Position numbers and translations under genes: made by a program. Of a stretch of 64,000 nucleotides of DNA, positions 10,869-22,253 are shown one piece after another (the stretch's first letter is position 1; each line of letters begins with the position of its first letter). This stretch comes from Haemaphysalis longicornis. Its lineage: Eukaryota > Arthropoda > Arachnida > Ixodida > Ixodidae. The notes under the pieces were generated by a model. It saw nothing but the letters and a program-made list of their open reading frames with translations. It was not told where the DNA came from and did not search any database. The stretch is from positions 145,829,949 through 145,893,948 of the forward strand of contig CM023454.1 of NCBI GenBank assembly GCA_013339765.2, in the 5' to 3' direction.

Positions 10869-13300
10869 CTGTCAAAAAAGAAGCCACGACTGAAAACCTT
10901 ATAGGTGATGCGTGCAGCAGTTGCACCTCCACGGTAAGACAAAATATTTTTCATACTGGTGCTCTGCCTGTGAAGGAACGCACAAGTAATTCTGTGCTGA
11001 AAACTTTGCGAGCCCAATTCAAGCGCACCTGGTAAACCGCTTCAGAACCAAAACTGATGCAAAACTTCAACTGGGGGTATTTTAGATGCTGCATAAAGTA
11101 GAGTCCTTCAAGGCGGAAAACAGCGTGGGCATACAAAACTTGGTACTAGCGACACCGGATTGTCACGCAGCGAAATATTTGTTGTCTTCGTCGTCTTCCA
11201 GGATTGTTCGTCTTCCAGGATTGGTACTTGGTTCAGTGATTTTGCTTGCTTCTCATAAATGTGTACTTCCAATTTTTGCTATAGTCCATGTCTGCTATGT
11301 CTGCTTCATCGAGAAAACGACGCGCACCAGCATCGGAGGCCCAAGGAGTGCGCCACTGCTAACGGCCCCGGCTACGCGTGACTAGTGCTTAGCGGGGGAC
11401 AAAAAAGACTCATTCTGCGCACCTCGTTCTCAGTGCCCAAACTCACTCAAAAGCTCGGTCCACGCTAAAGCCCTTGCCAATGAACAAGAGGCATCTCGTA
11501 ATGCCTTGTACAGAGAACGCTGCATATAACTAGGATCCAGCAGATCTTGTCAAGTGGACATAGACAAAAATGTTGAGCGGAATATGTATATTTATATATC
11601 AAGCGGCCTTAGCGCATTTGTTAATGGCCTATTTCTTAGCGTATTTGATGAATGACCTATTTGCTGTTCCGCGTTACCGCCTTTTACTCCGAATAATAAG
11701 GACAATACACAATTAGTCAGAACAAGGGGACGTCGCTATGGTTTCTATTCGGCTCGTCTCTCACACTCTGCAACCCAAGTATTCAAGTCAACTTAACGGT
11801 GGAGCAAGAAGGTTTATTCCAAACCTTTGAGTTGAATGATCACTCATATGCAGCTGGTAGCGCTAGCTCGCATTTATTGCTCCCTTGACGTGGAAGGTTC
11901 TGACCCGTAATTGATGCAATAATGCAGCCGAGCTCTTTCGTGCCCATCAGGCCTCATTATTAAGGAGGGCTTTTTAAATAAACACGAATTTCACTTGCCT
12001 GACGCCTGATCTATCACTTCATTTCTCGCTATGTACATGGGGCAACCGTCGCGCTAGAAGTTTGCCAATATTCATCATCTAGAGTGCTAATAATTATTTT
12101 TATTCTGACTTGTCAAGTATGCAGGGATGCCTTCGAAAATTCCCCAGAACGGACACCGGACTTAAGCCTCGCTTTATCTCGGTTAAGCGGTAGGACGTGA
12201 CCGCTCACTAAGTGCATTAGTTGTAATGTCAAAACCATTAAAATGATTTTCTCAAACACGCACATTCGTAAAGTTAAGGCTAAAGCCACGAGGTTCCAAC
12301 TGCGCTGTAGCCCTGTTTCACTTTTCCAAGGCCCGGCGCTATTCGCAAAACAAAAGAGTCACCCCTTTTCGTGACCCCGCAAAAGAAACTTTTTTGCGGG
12401 AAGTGCCACGCGCAGCCCACAGTGATTTCGGGCTGCCACCGCTGCCGTGGCGGCTGCGGCGGGCCTCCGGCAGTGAAAGCCCCCTTTCGATAGCCCGCGC
12501 CACGTAGCGGCCTTTCTTGGCAGCGTATCAAGCTCTCCCACACAGTGACGCAGAACTATTGCAGGACCCTGTATTGAAGGACTCCGACACAAGTTAGAAC
12601 AAACACCGTGTTTCTAGCTTCTTCTGTACGGTGGAGCGGGCGAGGTCACGTAGGCAGCTATCGTTGACTCGAGACAGAACGGCAGCATTCATTTGTGATG
12701 CACTGCTTCAACGGTAGCACTGGCGCCAGCGGTCCCAAACAGCGCACTCTATGGTGTTACCCTCGCTTACTATTTCTGCGAAGGTCCCCGGTGGGTTCGG
12801 CACAAGGCCTGCTATCAGTTGCTTTTTGTATGCCCCGCACGAGGTTGCGCAACATTTCGTGTTGAGATATTTTAGGTCCCCGCCAAAAAATATGCGCCAT
12901 ACGCTCGGCGAACATGGTTTCCACTCTCAATAGGATTCTGAATGCGCAATTCATGAAGCCGCTTGGCATGTTCGCGGCTTTAGGTACTAGACGATGTGCT
13001 CATGGAGCTTCTGACAGAAAGCGTCCTATTTTCGCAACGACGGTTCCCAATTCTTCGCACTGTCTCTGAGACGTAAAGTCTTAGGAGCTCTGGATCTGCG
13101 TTCACTGAATAAATGAAGCAATGTGCTCAAGAAGACAAAGCCATTCCTCCACGCCTTCGAAAAAGTTTGCATGGAGCAGTTCGGTACTTGGGGTTGGTGC
13201 ATGCCCTATGAAGCGTGTGCTTGTTCCAGACATGGCACTTACCGAGCGTGACGAGCAGGTGCGCTCCCGGGAAGAGCGGCGAACTGATGAAGGAGACCCG
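10869..13300. other. Unassigned sequence
   Basis: No supported gene. Short frames (11086-11385 +, 12280-12592 -, 12751-12969) lack domains, and their splice contexts are weak. There may be further exons of the 8-11 kb candidate gene that I cannot see. Confidence 0.35.
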
Positions 13301-13301
13301 A

Positions 13302-13334
13302 CAATGAAGAAGACCCGACAGGTCTTCTTCATTG
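13302..13334. repeat. Perfect 14-bp stem hairpin
   Basis: CAATGAAGAAGACC (13302-13315) pairs fully with GGTCTTCTTCATTG (13321-13334) across the 5-base loop CGACA. No poly-U tract or gene end adjoins it, so it is reported only as structure. Confidence 0.8.
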
Positions 13335-15082
13335 GCGGGTGTGCGGTGTATACGATGTCATTACAATATTACGTATGCAGGATCTTTATCTACTTAGGTC
13401 AATACAAGCTTACTTTACACAAACCAGTACACTTCAAACTTTTTTGCACCAACAAAGGAGAATAGCACACTGCCTGGACACGGCCACTCGATCTCCCCCC
13501 GTTACTGTAGCCTGCCTAATGCTTCACTTCGCATGTGAGAGTGATGGTTTTCTTTCACTTCACTGAGACGCTCGCTGTCGGCGATGCAGCCGCGGGTTCT
13601 CGCAAACGAAATCAGCGGTGGCGAAACGTGGTCTGCGCGGAACGAAAGCACATTCATAATATGCTCTTTATTAAGTGGTTCGGGTGAATGAGACTAACAA
13701 TGGGCAGTTTTCTTGTACTGTATGTTTCACAACATTCTGTAGTGTGGTACCATCGGACATGCCTCGAAACATGGCGGTGTTGGTCTGGTGGTTGTACGTG
13801 ACAACACGGAGGAACCGCCGCCTATTCCAAAGCGTTCCACCCATTCAGCACCAGGTTACGTAGCCGGTCATGTTCCCATTTCCGGGTAAAATATCCAACG
13901 GGGATAACATACTCTGTGGAAAGCTCCTGCAAGACAAAGTGAATGAGCCTATTGACTATTTTAGTGGCACCACCGGTTTAGTATTCCCAGCGGATGTCAA
14001 CAAATCCAAAAATTCAATCAACTTGATGACCATAAATTACTATGTACTGCGTTGTCATTTCGCGGATAATGAGGCTGCAGTATGGATCGCGTTCTGACGG
14101 AAGGCTTTGCCTCTCCACTTGGAGTCGTTCCTTCATTAGGCTTGTACGCCAGTCTTTCTGTCGAACATCCGACGAGCTTTTGTGTGGTATCCCATTTATA
14201 AGATATCGCCTTCCGCTACACACATTCGCGCAGCGTGGGAATGTCTGTCGGCCGCGCATTATAAAAGCTCATACTCGGCTCCATGACAAATTTCACATTC
14301 CTATCTCCTGCTTGCGCGCCTTCCGAAAGCGTATCTAGAGCTTGAACAGCTAGGTAGTCCTCATACTGCTGAACGTTTTCTCTGAATTCATAATCCATCA
14401 CGGGTATGTTGAAGCTTTACAGAGGCGTGTTTAGCCACTGCACTTTTACTTGAAGGCAGTGAAGCCGTTTCGCGTGTGGAATATTTTTTTTGCAATATAT
14501 CAAACCAGGTCAAACGTCGCCTGGCATTTTTCAGTTATTAATCTAATTCCAAATTTACCTCATCTTCGGCATATGCTTGAAGCTACGTTTTCTTGCTGGT
14601 AATATCCAGCGTCTGCGGGTGACGCCTTGGGTTCTTCTAGACGGAGATGTTTTGCTTTTCTGCCACAAACGCCGGCTCCCCTGAAATTCTCGCTTTCGCA
14701 CGCACGTTACGTGCCGCGCGAGGCAGAGTTTTCCTTTCCTTGGAACAAGACGGCAGCATGTAGGTTAGTGTAGGACGGAGACTGATGCCGGCACGGCTGT
14801 CGGAAGGAGCATCTTGCGTTTCATTCATACCTTGTAATCGTCTGAGGGAAGTGAAGCTAACACACGACGGTCGTGGGGCTTTGCTGCCACCGGCGTCCTT
14901 TGTCACTCCCTTGTCGCGAAATGTTTTGCAGTCAGGCATTCCGAATGTTTTCTTTGGACGGCAGCTCATGGTAGCACAATTCCAGGCTTCGTCAGGCATT
15001 CGACTTACAAAGTGGAACGCAACAATTCTTACGCATCGCGTGCATCCACACACTGCTAACCCTAAGAGCAGTCCCGAAAAAA
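13335..15082. other. Unassigned, one coding-like minus ORF at 14216-14401
   Basis: No gene is firmly supported. The minus-strand ORF of 61 residues (MMDYEFRENVQQYEDY…, ending at 14216) has balanced composition. The same frame resumes past its stop with AEGDIL and MGYHTKARRMFDRKTGVQA, which suggests a decayed coding sequence. I do not recognise it. Confidence 0.3.
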
Positions 15083-15340
15083 ATGCGGTACCATCACCCC
15101 TGTGAAGGTGGTTGGAAAGCGAAGCTGTAAACGGCACCCATAGCAATTACCCATGCGACGTCACATTGAATTCACACACGTGGCTCTACAAAGAGCGAGA
15201 CCAGGGACAACTGAAAGGCACTTAACCCCACCCTTTATTACTTCAATGAGATATTTTTTGGTAAGGTTAAATCATTGCATCATCCACGACTGGTGGTTGG
15301 ATGAGTTGTTTTGGTGAAACACACGAGTGGAACTTTTTTT
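15083..15340. mobile_element. Element X copy 1, left part
   Basis: It matches 17450-17700 in direct orientation with about 80-85% similarity by eye. Shared landmarks are GTGGTTGGAAAGC, AAGCTGTAAACGGCACCCAT, TTACCCATGCGACGTCAC, a TTTATTACTTCA tract, AAGGTTAAATCA and a final poly-T. The copy stops at the poly-T exactly where the gypsy LTR begins (15341). X sequence resumes after the far LTR at 32188. X is therefore the insertion site of the gypsy element. Its class is unknown. Confidence 0.75.
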
Positions 15341-15538
15341 TGTTGTGTTCTTGACTAGACGAAGGCAGTAGTCAACCGGGACGAGCAGACCATGTTACTG
15401 GTCAGCAGATGTTAGTCGAAGAACTCGGAAGGTTAGGCGCGGCTGTTTATAAGCGATAGCCGCAGCAGAGAACAGGGCAGATAGTGGCACTCTCTGAGCG
15501 GGCGCATGCGCAAGGACCGCGGTACAAATGATACAACA
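15341..15538 (-). repeat. 3' LTR of gypsy element
   Basis: 198 bp bounded by TGTTGT…ACAACA inverted termini. Next to it on the coding side lies a purine-rich GTTGGGGAAGGGA (complement of 15539-15552) that serves as polypurine tract. The inner 100 bases are nearly identical to 32088-32187 (for example GATAGCCGCAGCAGAGAACA and GGGCGCATGCGCAAGG), which identifies that as the remnant of the other LTR. Confidence 0.85.
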
Positions 15539-15561
15539 TCCCTTCCCCAACACAAGGTTCA

Positions 15562-16905
15562 TTATTCGGTGCTACGGCTTGTAGCGTTCCGGGGGCTGTC
15601 TTTTCCGAGTGCTGCGTCGGAGCACTGGTTGAAAATCCTTGTCCCTCTCTGTTTCTGATGCGCGGGTTTTGGGATAGGCAAAACCTGGCACGGAGGCCTG
15701 ATCTCCGGACGTGGGGCTACGAGCAGCGATTGGCTACACCATAGCCGGCTGTAGGACCACGGTGTCATCGGTCGAGGGCTGACTCGAGGCCGGCTATACA
15801 GACCGCCTTGGCAACCGGGACCGCCATGAGTTCCCCTGGAGCTGCGGTGCTTGCGCCGTCCGGGAGTCGCGAGTGGGATTTGTTGGTGTGCCATGGGATT
15901 CCAGCCGTCCGGAAGCTCACATTCCGGGGCCTGATGGTACCTCGGGGCCTCCTGGAAGGTACATGGGCGTAAGTCATCGGCATGAACATAGCGCTCCTCT
16001 CCTCCCGTAGACACAACGTATTTGCTGATGCTCACACGCATGAACACGGTTCCTTCGAGCCATCGGGCGTCACCCGGGCGCAAGCCTTTCACCAATACGC
16101 GGGAGCCTTGCACTGAATTCTCTGCCTGCCTCCTCGAGTTTGGTTCGCCGACTCCCTTATTCGTTCCAATTTTCGGTCATTCTTTTCTCCATATGTGGAT
16201 GCAAAAGGCTCAACCGCGTCCGCGGCTTCCACGACAAGAACCGTTGCGCTGGTGTTTCGTCTGTAGGTACGGTTGGGGTGTTGCGGTACCTGAACAGGAA
16301 CTGGTCAATGCGATGCTGAGAGGCTTTGTTTCTCTAGTCCGCTGCTCGTCGAGGACCTGCTTGAAGAGATCTCTTTTTATGGTTTGCACAAACCGTTCAG
16401 CAATGCCGTTTGATGCTGGATGATAAGCGGCGACTTCACATGCCGAATGCATTCCTGGCTCAAAAACGTTGCAAACTGAGTTGACGTGAACTGCGGCCAT
16501 TGTACGTAACCACTACGTTCCGGCAATCCCAGAAGCAGCGAAGACACTACGCAGTTTTTCCAGCGTCTTTTCACTGTTCGTCGTTTTCATCACAAACACT
16601 TCCACCCACTTTGAATGCGCGTCCACCAGCACGAGAAACCACTGTTGCTCCCGATACGCGAAGTCCAAATGCACTTTCTCCCACCTTCGCGTCGGCCAGC
16701 CCACAGACAACATTTTCATGCGAGTCATTCCCGGGTGGCCTTCATTTAACATTGATAACACCTTTTCACGAGGCGCAACAGGCACTATCACGCGATTTCC
16801 CCAGGTTACACAATCCTGGTCAACAGAGAGTTCGCTACGCCGTACAAGATAATGGGCTAGCGTATCGTCTGCCACATGCGAAGGCCAGCCGTTTTGGAGC
16901 AAAAC
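15562..16905 (-). pseudogene. Gypsy integrase and C-terminal tail
   Basis: In coding order: a truncated HHCC region with EGHPGMTRMKML that jumps directly to the catalytic core, consistent with an internal deletion. Next are the first core strand HLDFAYREQQWFLVLVDAHS (first Asp), a damaged second block where the usual Asp is replaced (…SGYVQWPQFTS…), and AAYHPASNGIAERFVQTIKR with the Glu. The C-terminal region around 15960-16113 reads LRPGDARWLEGTV…RYVHADDLRPC, the usual gypsy post-integrase module. At least three frame changes disrupt it. It acted in the nucleus to insert cDNA, but this copy cannot. Confidence 0.85.
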
Positions 16906-16929
16906 AGAGCTTTCGATAGGACCTTGTCC

Positions 16930-17250
16930 CTTTTCATTTCATTCTAATCTCTTTTGCAGACAGCGGGGTTTCATCGAGCACAGAAAAAAAAATGTACGTC
17001 TTCCGAATCGGGGGCTTGGCTCGACAACTGCAAAGGCAAACGCGACAGTGCGTCAGCATTTGCAATCTCGCTAGCCTTGCGATAAACCCAGTGGTAGTTA
17101 TAGGCTGCAAGAAGCGAAGCCCAACGCTGAACACGCGCTGCTGCCAGTGCGGGAACTGGCTTATCTGCGAGCAGGCCCAGCAATGGCTGGTGATCAGAGT
17201 ATATGCTAAAGGATCAACCAAAAAGTATTTGTGAAATCTGTGCAATCCGA
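16930..17250 (-). pseudogene. Gypsy RNase H, C-terminal half
   Basis: The readable part begins with FGLHRFHKYFLVD, then SDHQPLLGLLADKPVPALAA, RVQRWASLLAAYNYHWVYR and ASEIANADALSRLPL, typical of the RNase H and connection region of Ty3/gypsy polyproteins. A frame change lies near 17190. The N-terminal half of this domain is at about 29640-30000, so the domain is split by about 12 kb of nested elements. Confidence 0.85.
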
Positions 17251-17251
17251 A

Positions 17252-17449
17252 CACTACTGAAGGGAAAAGGTTTGGGCGTGTTGGTTCATCGTCACACGGA
17301 AAACAAGCGCTAAATAAAAAAAACACGGGACGAGGAGTAGACGGGACAAGCGCTGACTTTCAACAAAAAGTTTATTGCCGCTCCAGCGCTTATAAACAAG
17401 TCTGGGAGCACGAAGAGAGGGGAAAAAGAAAGGGAAACATAAAAAAAAA
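17252..17449 (-). mobile_element. 3' tail of the left Penelope-like element
   Basis: The reverse complement matches the right-hand Penelope copy at 21650-21774 and 22254-22284: TTTCCCTTTCTTTTTCCCCT, CAGACTTGTTTATAAGCGCT, AAAGTCAGCGCTTGTCCCGT and GCGCTTGTTTTCCGTGTGACG. It continues ATGAACCAACACGCCCA at the end. The tail is separated from its coding region (19724-20575) by element X copy 2. Confidence 0.75.
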
Positions 17450-17804
17450 TCGCGCCAATCCACCCCGTGAATGTGGTTGGAAAGCAAAGCTGTAAACGGC
17501 ACCCATAACGATTACCCATGCGACGTCACTTAAATTCACTCATATCGCTCTACAAATAGCAAAACCAGAGAGAAGTGAAATGCACTTAACCACACCATTT
17601 ATTACTTCAAAGAGATATTCTTGTTAAGGTTAAATCAATGCATGAAGCATGAACGGTATTTGGTTGAGTTGTATTGGTGTAGCACAAGAGTGGAAACTTT
17701 TTTTATAAAATTAAAGTAAGCTCCAACCCGGTGTTAGACGATCTGTCTTCTCCGTCTCTGCGCCGCGGACGGAGGCGACGAGATTCGCGGCAAAGAAGGA
17801 AGAG
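17450..17804. mobile_element. Element X copy 2, left part
   Basis: Direct copy of X left end, including the uninterrupted junction ACTTTTTTTATAAAATTAAAG that is split by the gypsy element in copy 1. It continues with a GGTGTTAGACG block and a GACGAGATTCGCGGC block shared with 32215-32285. It inserted in a T-rich stretch of the left Penelope copy. Confidence 0.7.
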
Positions 17805-19335
17805 GAGGAGGAATAAATACTTTTGTTCAGATTTCTGAACGGCCCAAAGTGCAGCCCTGGGGAGTGATTCGGTCTTCTCTGGGGCCCATATGCAATCCGC
17901 GCGGCCTGTGTTTTCTCCACCCGCTGCAGCTGGGTAGGTAGAGAGGGCCTGGACAGCAGCATCTCCCATTGCTCTTGTTGGGTAGTTGACGGGAAGAGAG
18001 GAGGGTGCTCAGGGCTAAAGTCGCACACCCCGATTACGGGGCGGAGTGTTCCTACTTCTGAGCAAAATTTATATTCAGCGTCGTAGTTATTCGGATACAT
18101 TTAGTGAAGACGAGTAGGCTGTGGGAAGGAGCCCGGATTGTATGAGCCGTAGTGTAGTTTGTTGTTCTCTGGAAAGGTCAGGGTAAAGCGAAGGTACGGT
18201 CTGTTTCAGAAGGCTATAATGCTGGGTTATCTCCCTGAACGTGACAAGCGGGTGACTGTCGTCGTGCAGCTCCATAGCACGGGAGGTAAAAGCGCAGGCC
18301 TGTTGGGTGGGCGTATTTGTTGCCCCCATTGAAGCGTTAGGGGGTGTCCAGATGAGCTGAATGGAACCGTTTGGGGAATGGCTTTTTCGCACGCGCAGTG
18401 CAGGTCAGGACACCCAACCCTACTGCTAGTTCCAATAGGCTTGCTGAGAATCGATGACTACCCTCCGAACCCCTGGTTGAGCGAGAGCCAAGGTGATGGC
18501 TGCCTCTTCTACTGCCGTCATTCCTCGGGTCCTAAGCGAGGTACACGCAAGGAGGTTGGTTCTGGAGGTAGCCACGATGATGGCGTATTGATGCCCTCGA
18601 TGTTTGGAGGCGTCTGTGTAGATAACTGCATGATCCCCACCGAGGGTGGTGTTTAGCGCCTGAGCCCGTGCTTTTTGGTGACCCTCGTCATGTGAGGGTT
18701 TCATATTTCTAAGCAAAGGGAGCATCTTTAGTTTCAGTCGCCAAGAGTCTGGGAGTACGCCAAGCGGCGTGACATTCTGGGCTGCCCAGCCAATCTGGTG
18801 AAGCATGCGGTTACCCATCGCAGTTCTGAGTTGGACCTTCTGTTTAGAAAGATGGCCTTCTATCAGCTCTTGCACCGTGTTGTGGAGCCGCGTGCTAAGC
18901 AGCCTCTGTGTGGACGCACTCATGAGAAGATCAATGGCCTGCTCGACCGCCTTTCTAATCATTATATAAAGCATCTCTATGTCTTCCTTGTCGAGAAGAA
19001 GACAGGGGGCTGACATAAGTGATTTTCGAGAGGACAAAAACTTGAATTGATCGAAAGGTATCGGATTCCTTGAGGCCTTGCTTCTTCGTGGCAACTCGCC
19101 TGATCATGTGTACGATTTGATTGATGCTGTGTTTGACGTGCTGCAAGGAGACGTCTCTCTTGGTGTTAGCCTCGCCATGTAGACCCAGGATCTTGATGCT
19201 GGGGCTTGGAGTGATGGCCTGGCCATCAAGGAGTATTTGAATGTATTCCTTGGTTTGGCATGAGGGCGGACGACAAGGAGCTGCGATTGTTTACGTGAAC
19301 ACTGGATGCCACGGGCTTTACCACATTGGCGTACT
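17805..19335 (-). mobile_element. I-clade LINE, 3' part, RT thumb and RNase H
   Basis: On the minus strand, from 19335 down: RT C-terminal region (HVKHSINQIVHMIRRVATKK, FVLSKITYVSP, DIEMLYIMIRKAVEQAI, LHNTVQELIEGHLS). Then an RNase H domain with VIYTDASKHRGHQYAIIV (Asp), MTAVEEAAITLAL (Glu) and RRVVIDSQQAYWN (Asp). After a frame change come TPPNASMGATNTPTQQACAF, the ITQHYSLLKQTVPSLYPDLS tail and QQEQWEMLLSRPSLPTQLQR. This end resembles the LINE at 49.3-50.6 kb. The 5' part is missing. It inserted into X copy 2, with X sequence on both sides. Confidence 0.8.
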
Positions 19336-19720
19336 AGAAGTGAGATGCGATGCATTGGTGTGAGCTTCCTTTAATGTTTGTAACTCTTAGCACAAGAGCA
19401 AGGTGCGCACAGAGCCGCTAGACGGGCATTAGTGGTCGCATGACGCTTTCACTTGGCATTCAGCGAAAACGCAGGGGGTAAACCCGTAGATGTGCTTGGT
19501 GAGTACACCACCTGTCTTCCCGTCTTCGCGTGGGCTCGTAGCTAAATCGGTAAGACAACGGACTCTCGCTTTGTTAGTCTATTAGTTCCAGGTTCGATTC
19601 CCGGCGGTGCCAGTAAATTCTTTTATTTGTTCGCTGGAGTTTTCTGGTGACACCAACGGTCGCGAAAGAACCCTTGGGGGGTAGAGGTAAAAAGCATTGC
19701 TTTAAAAGCTTTGCTTTAAA
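19336..19720. mobile_element. Element X copy 2, right part
   Basis: Matches the right part of X copy 1 (32290-32990): GTGAGATGCGATGC, one copy of the roughly 153-bp unit that is tandem in copy 1, a tRNA-like block, TTATTTGTTCGC…GAGTTTTCTG, ACACCAACGGTCGCG and AACCCTTGGGGGGT. It ends in GCTTTAAAA repeats before Penelope sequence resumes at about 19722. Confidence 0.7.
19532..19611 (+). repeat. tRNA-like block inside element X
   Basis: It contains an A-box-like TAGCTAAATCGGTAAGA and a consensus B box GGTTCGATTCC, ending in GCCA. The 5' and 3' ends do not pair as an acceptor stem, so it is not a functional tRNA. A diverged version is at 32820-32904. It could act as an internal pol III promoter for X. 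Confidence 0.6.
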
Positions 19721-19723
19721 AAA

Positions 19724-20575
19724 GAAGAATAGTGACGTGCCGCCTACGATAAGAAATCCAATTCGTGTTTTGATAATGCCACAGACGGCCTACTGACGCA
19801 TTGATCCCCCGACCTCGCTATCTCGGCCGCTTCCACAATTTCTCTTGTGAGGGCCGAGCGGTGAAAATACAAGATGGTAGTCTGGTCGTACAGGGGATGA
19901 CACTGGTTACCCGAGAGACATTTTTTACAGTGGGCAGCCAGCTGGCCGTCGGTGGCTACGCTCCTGACCTTGTTCTTGTATTCTTGTAGGCGAACGTTTA
20001 AGCATCTGCCGGTCTGGCCGATATAGTGTCTGCCACCCGACAAAGGAATTTTGTAGACAACGCTACGTCGGCATTTCACAAACGCGTCTCTGTGCTTGAT
20101 AGCGCAGATCGGTTTCCGCGCACGCGTGGGACAGCTCAACCTGCACAAAGCCAAAAGCTTGTTAGGCGCCGTGAACAAGACCTTGACCCCTGAACGTTGC
20201 CCAACTTTCTTGAGGTTATGCGAGATTTTATGTATGTAAGGGATGACAGCTATCTTTTCTTTAGCTCTTCTTTCTTTGTCCTTTCTCTGATTTTCTGCCT
20301 TCTGCTCGTCGCTCAAACAAGACTCAATTTTTCTTTTGCGATGTATACCTTCCGTGACGAAAACAACAACCTGCCTGGGGTAACCCGCGGCTTCCAAACG
20401 TACCACCTGCATTCCGAGGCTTTCATCCACCGCGTGCGGGCATGACTTGCTGAGAGCGCTAGACAAGAAAGACAGCACAATATTCCTCTTTACCAGCTTC
20501 GAGTGTGCCGAGCTGAACGGCAGGGGTGGCTTGTTGGCTCTAGGCTCGTACAACCAACACACGCATCAGGTTTTT
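19724..20575 (-). pseudogene. Left Penelope-like element: RT end and GIY-YIG endonuclease
   Basis: The 272-residue minus frame starts inside the RT C-terminal region (LYEPRANKPPLPFSSAHSKL, HAVDESLGMQVVRLEAAG). It passes a basic linker with SDEQKAENQRKDKERRAKEK and ends in a GIY-YIG endonuclease. In that domain VVYKIPL, HYIGQTGRCLNVRLQEY and IVEAAEIA give the Tyr, Arg and Glu positions. This is the arrangement of canonical Penelope/Neptune elements. The RT catalytic core is missing, so the copy is 5'-truncated. It lies head-to-head with the right copy at 20566-22284. Confidence 0.85.
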
Positions 20576-20992
20576 AGATTTGCGGCTACGTTTTGAGGAT
20601 GATCACTTGTGTTGGCAGAAAATCAGAGAAAGGACAAAGAAAGAAGAGCTAAAGAAAAGATAGCTGTCATCCCTTACATACATAAAATCTCGCATAACCT
20701 CAAGAAAGTTGGGCAACGTTCAGGGGTCAAGGTCTTGTTCACGGCGCCTAACAAGCTTTTGGCTTTGTGCAGGTTGAGCTGTCCCACGCGTGCGCGGAAA
20801 CCGATCTGCGCTATCAAGCACAGAGACGCGTTTGTGAAATGCCGACGTAGCGTTGTCTACAAAATTCCTTTGTCGTGTGGCAGACACTATATCGGCCAGA
20901 CCGGCAGATGCTTAAACGTTCGCCTACAAGAACACAAGAACAAGGTCAGGAGCGTAGCCACCGACGGCCAGCTGGCTGCCCACTGTAAAAAA

Positions 20993-21438
20993 AAATTCCC
21001 CCGCATTTCCCCGAGGGGGAGAATGTGAAAGTGCGAATGCACGGTTGTCGGCCCGCTTGCGGCGCTTGCGCTCGGCCCCCGCAGCCCACCGCCTCGCCGC
21101 CTTCTCTTCCATCTCTTCCATCGGGTTTGTAGTATCACGTGTACACCACGCAGTTATCAAGCCGCTATAACGCCGCTTAGTCGCCAACGCACGCCGCTGA
21201 CGACGTAGTTTTAATGCGTTAAAGATATAAGGCGCGTCAATAGCACTGATATCAGCGTCGCGTCCGTGGCTTGGTCGGTAGAGCGTCGCGCTGCGGCCGC
21301 AAAGTCCTCGGATCGAAACCTGGCGCCGGATGCTGTTTCTTTTTTAAATATAGAGGAGCACTGCGGACGCCGCCGCCGCCGCCGCCGCCGCCGGCGGTGG
21401 ATGGTTTGGGGTCGCTTATAAAGTGCATTCGCACTTAA
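20993..21438. mobile_element. HINE-like (non-autonomous Helentron-like) insert 1
   Basis: A clean insertion in the A6 tract of the Penelope GIY-YIG frame: CCACTGTAAAAAA before, TGTGTCTCGGGTAACC after. The left end is GC-rich, TTCCCCCGCATTTCCCCGAG, able to fold. It is followed by AGTGCGAATGCA at 21030-21041. Near the right end the inverse AGTGCATTCGCACTT (21422-21436) precedes AAAA. No duplicated target beyond the A tract is visible. Inside are a tRNA-like block and a GCC repeat. Subterminal inverted repeats, a GC-rich hairpin at one end and T/A-tract insertion without clear duplication match Helentron-derived elements in general; the assignment is inference. Confidence 0.6.
21260..21333 (+). 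repeat. Degenerate tRNA-like sequence in HINE-like insert
   Basis: GCGTCCG (21260-21266) can pair with CGGATGC (21327-21333) as a 7-bp acceptor stem with one wobble. GGCTTGGTCGGTAGAGC forms a D-arm-like block and GGATCGAAACC is a B-box variant. Three extra bases next to the T arm and a mismatched anticodon stem argue against a working tRNA. Confidence 0.45.
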
Positions 21439-21774
21439 AATGTGTCTCGGGTAACCAGTGTCATCCCCTGTACGACCAGACTGCCATCTTGTATTTTCAC
21501 CGCACGTCCCTCACAAGGGAAATTGTGGAAGCGGCCGAGATAGCAAGGTCGGGGATCAATGCGTCAGCAGGCCGTCTGTGGCTTTATCGAAACACGAATT
21601 GGATTTCTTATCGTAGGCGGCACGTCACTGTTCTTTTTTTGGCCTCCGTTTTTGATGTTTCCCTTTCTTTTTCCCCTCTCTTCGTGCTCCCAGACTTGTT
21701 TATAAGCGCTGGAGCGGCAATGAACTTTTTGTTGAAAGTCAGCGCTTGTCCCGTCTACTCCTCGTCCCGTGTTT

Positions 21775-22253
21775 TAAGTGCGATGCACTTATAAGCGACC
21801 CTGAATCCGCCGTCCGCATTGCTCCTCCTCCTTTCCCCTAGCAACGGCGCGAGGAGCGGAGAGGAGCGTCTGTAGCAACGGCGCAGCGACGTCACACCCC
21901 ACGTGACCCGCGCGCGCTCCGCCTCCCGCGCCGTGGCTGCGCGCGCCCCGCGCCGGCTCCCGCACCGCTCCTCGCGCCGTGACGTCACACTCCCACGTGA
22001 CCGCGCGCTGGCGCCTTTGCGTCTGCTCCCCCTCTCCTCGCGCCGTGATGTCACGTGCTCTGCAGCTGGCGCGCCTCTCCCCCCGTTAGGTTTGCACTCA
22101 ACCCTCGGCGCGCGCCTCTCCCCTCGCCTGACAAGCTCCACCTCGCCGGTACTCGCCTCTCAAGGTGAATGGCAGAATTACTACGGCCGTTACTCTCGGC
22201 GCAGAAAATGCATTCGCACTTCCTCACGATTCCCTTCGGGGAGGTGGGGGCAA
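21775..22253. mobile_element. HINE-like insert 2, opposite orientation
   Basis: Inserted in the T8 tract of the Penelope tail: CCCGTGTTTT before, TTTTTTTATTTAGCGC after. It begins AAGTGCGATGCACTTATAAG and ends TGCATTCGCACTTCC then ACGATTCCCTTCGGGGAGGT, the reverse complement of insert 1 termini. The interior is GC-rich with about three imperfect repeats of CTCGCGCCGTGACGTCAC followed by CACGTGACC. These carry CRE-like and E-box-like motifs. No coding capacity. Confidence 0.6.

Noticed and set aside
13302..13334. Intrinsic terminator
   Set aside because: Strong hairpin but no U tract and the genome is eukaryotic.
19532..19611. Functional tRNA gene
   Set aside because: Box motifs are present but the acceptor ends do not pair, and the block belongs to repeated element X.
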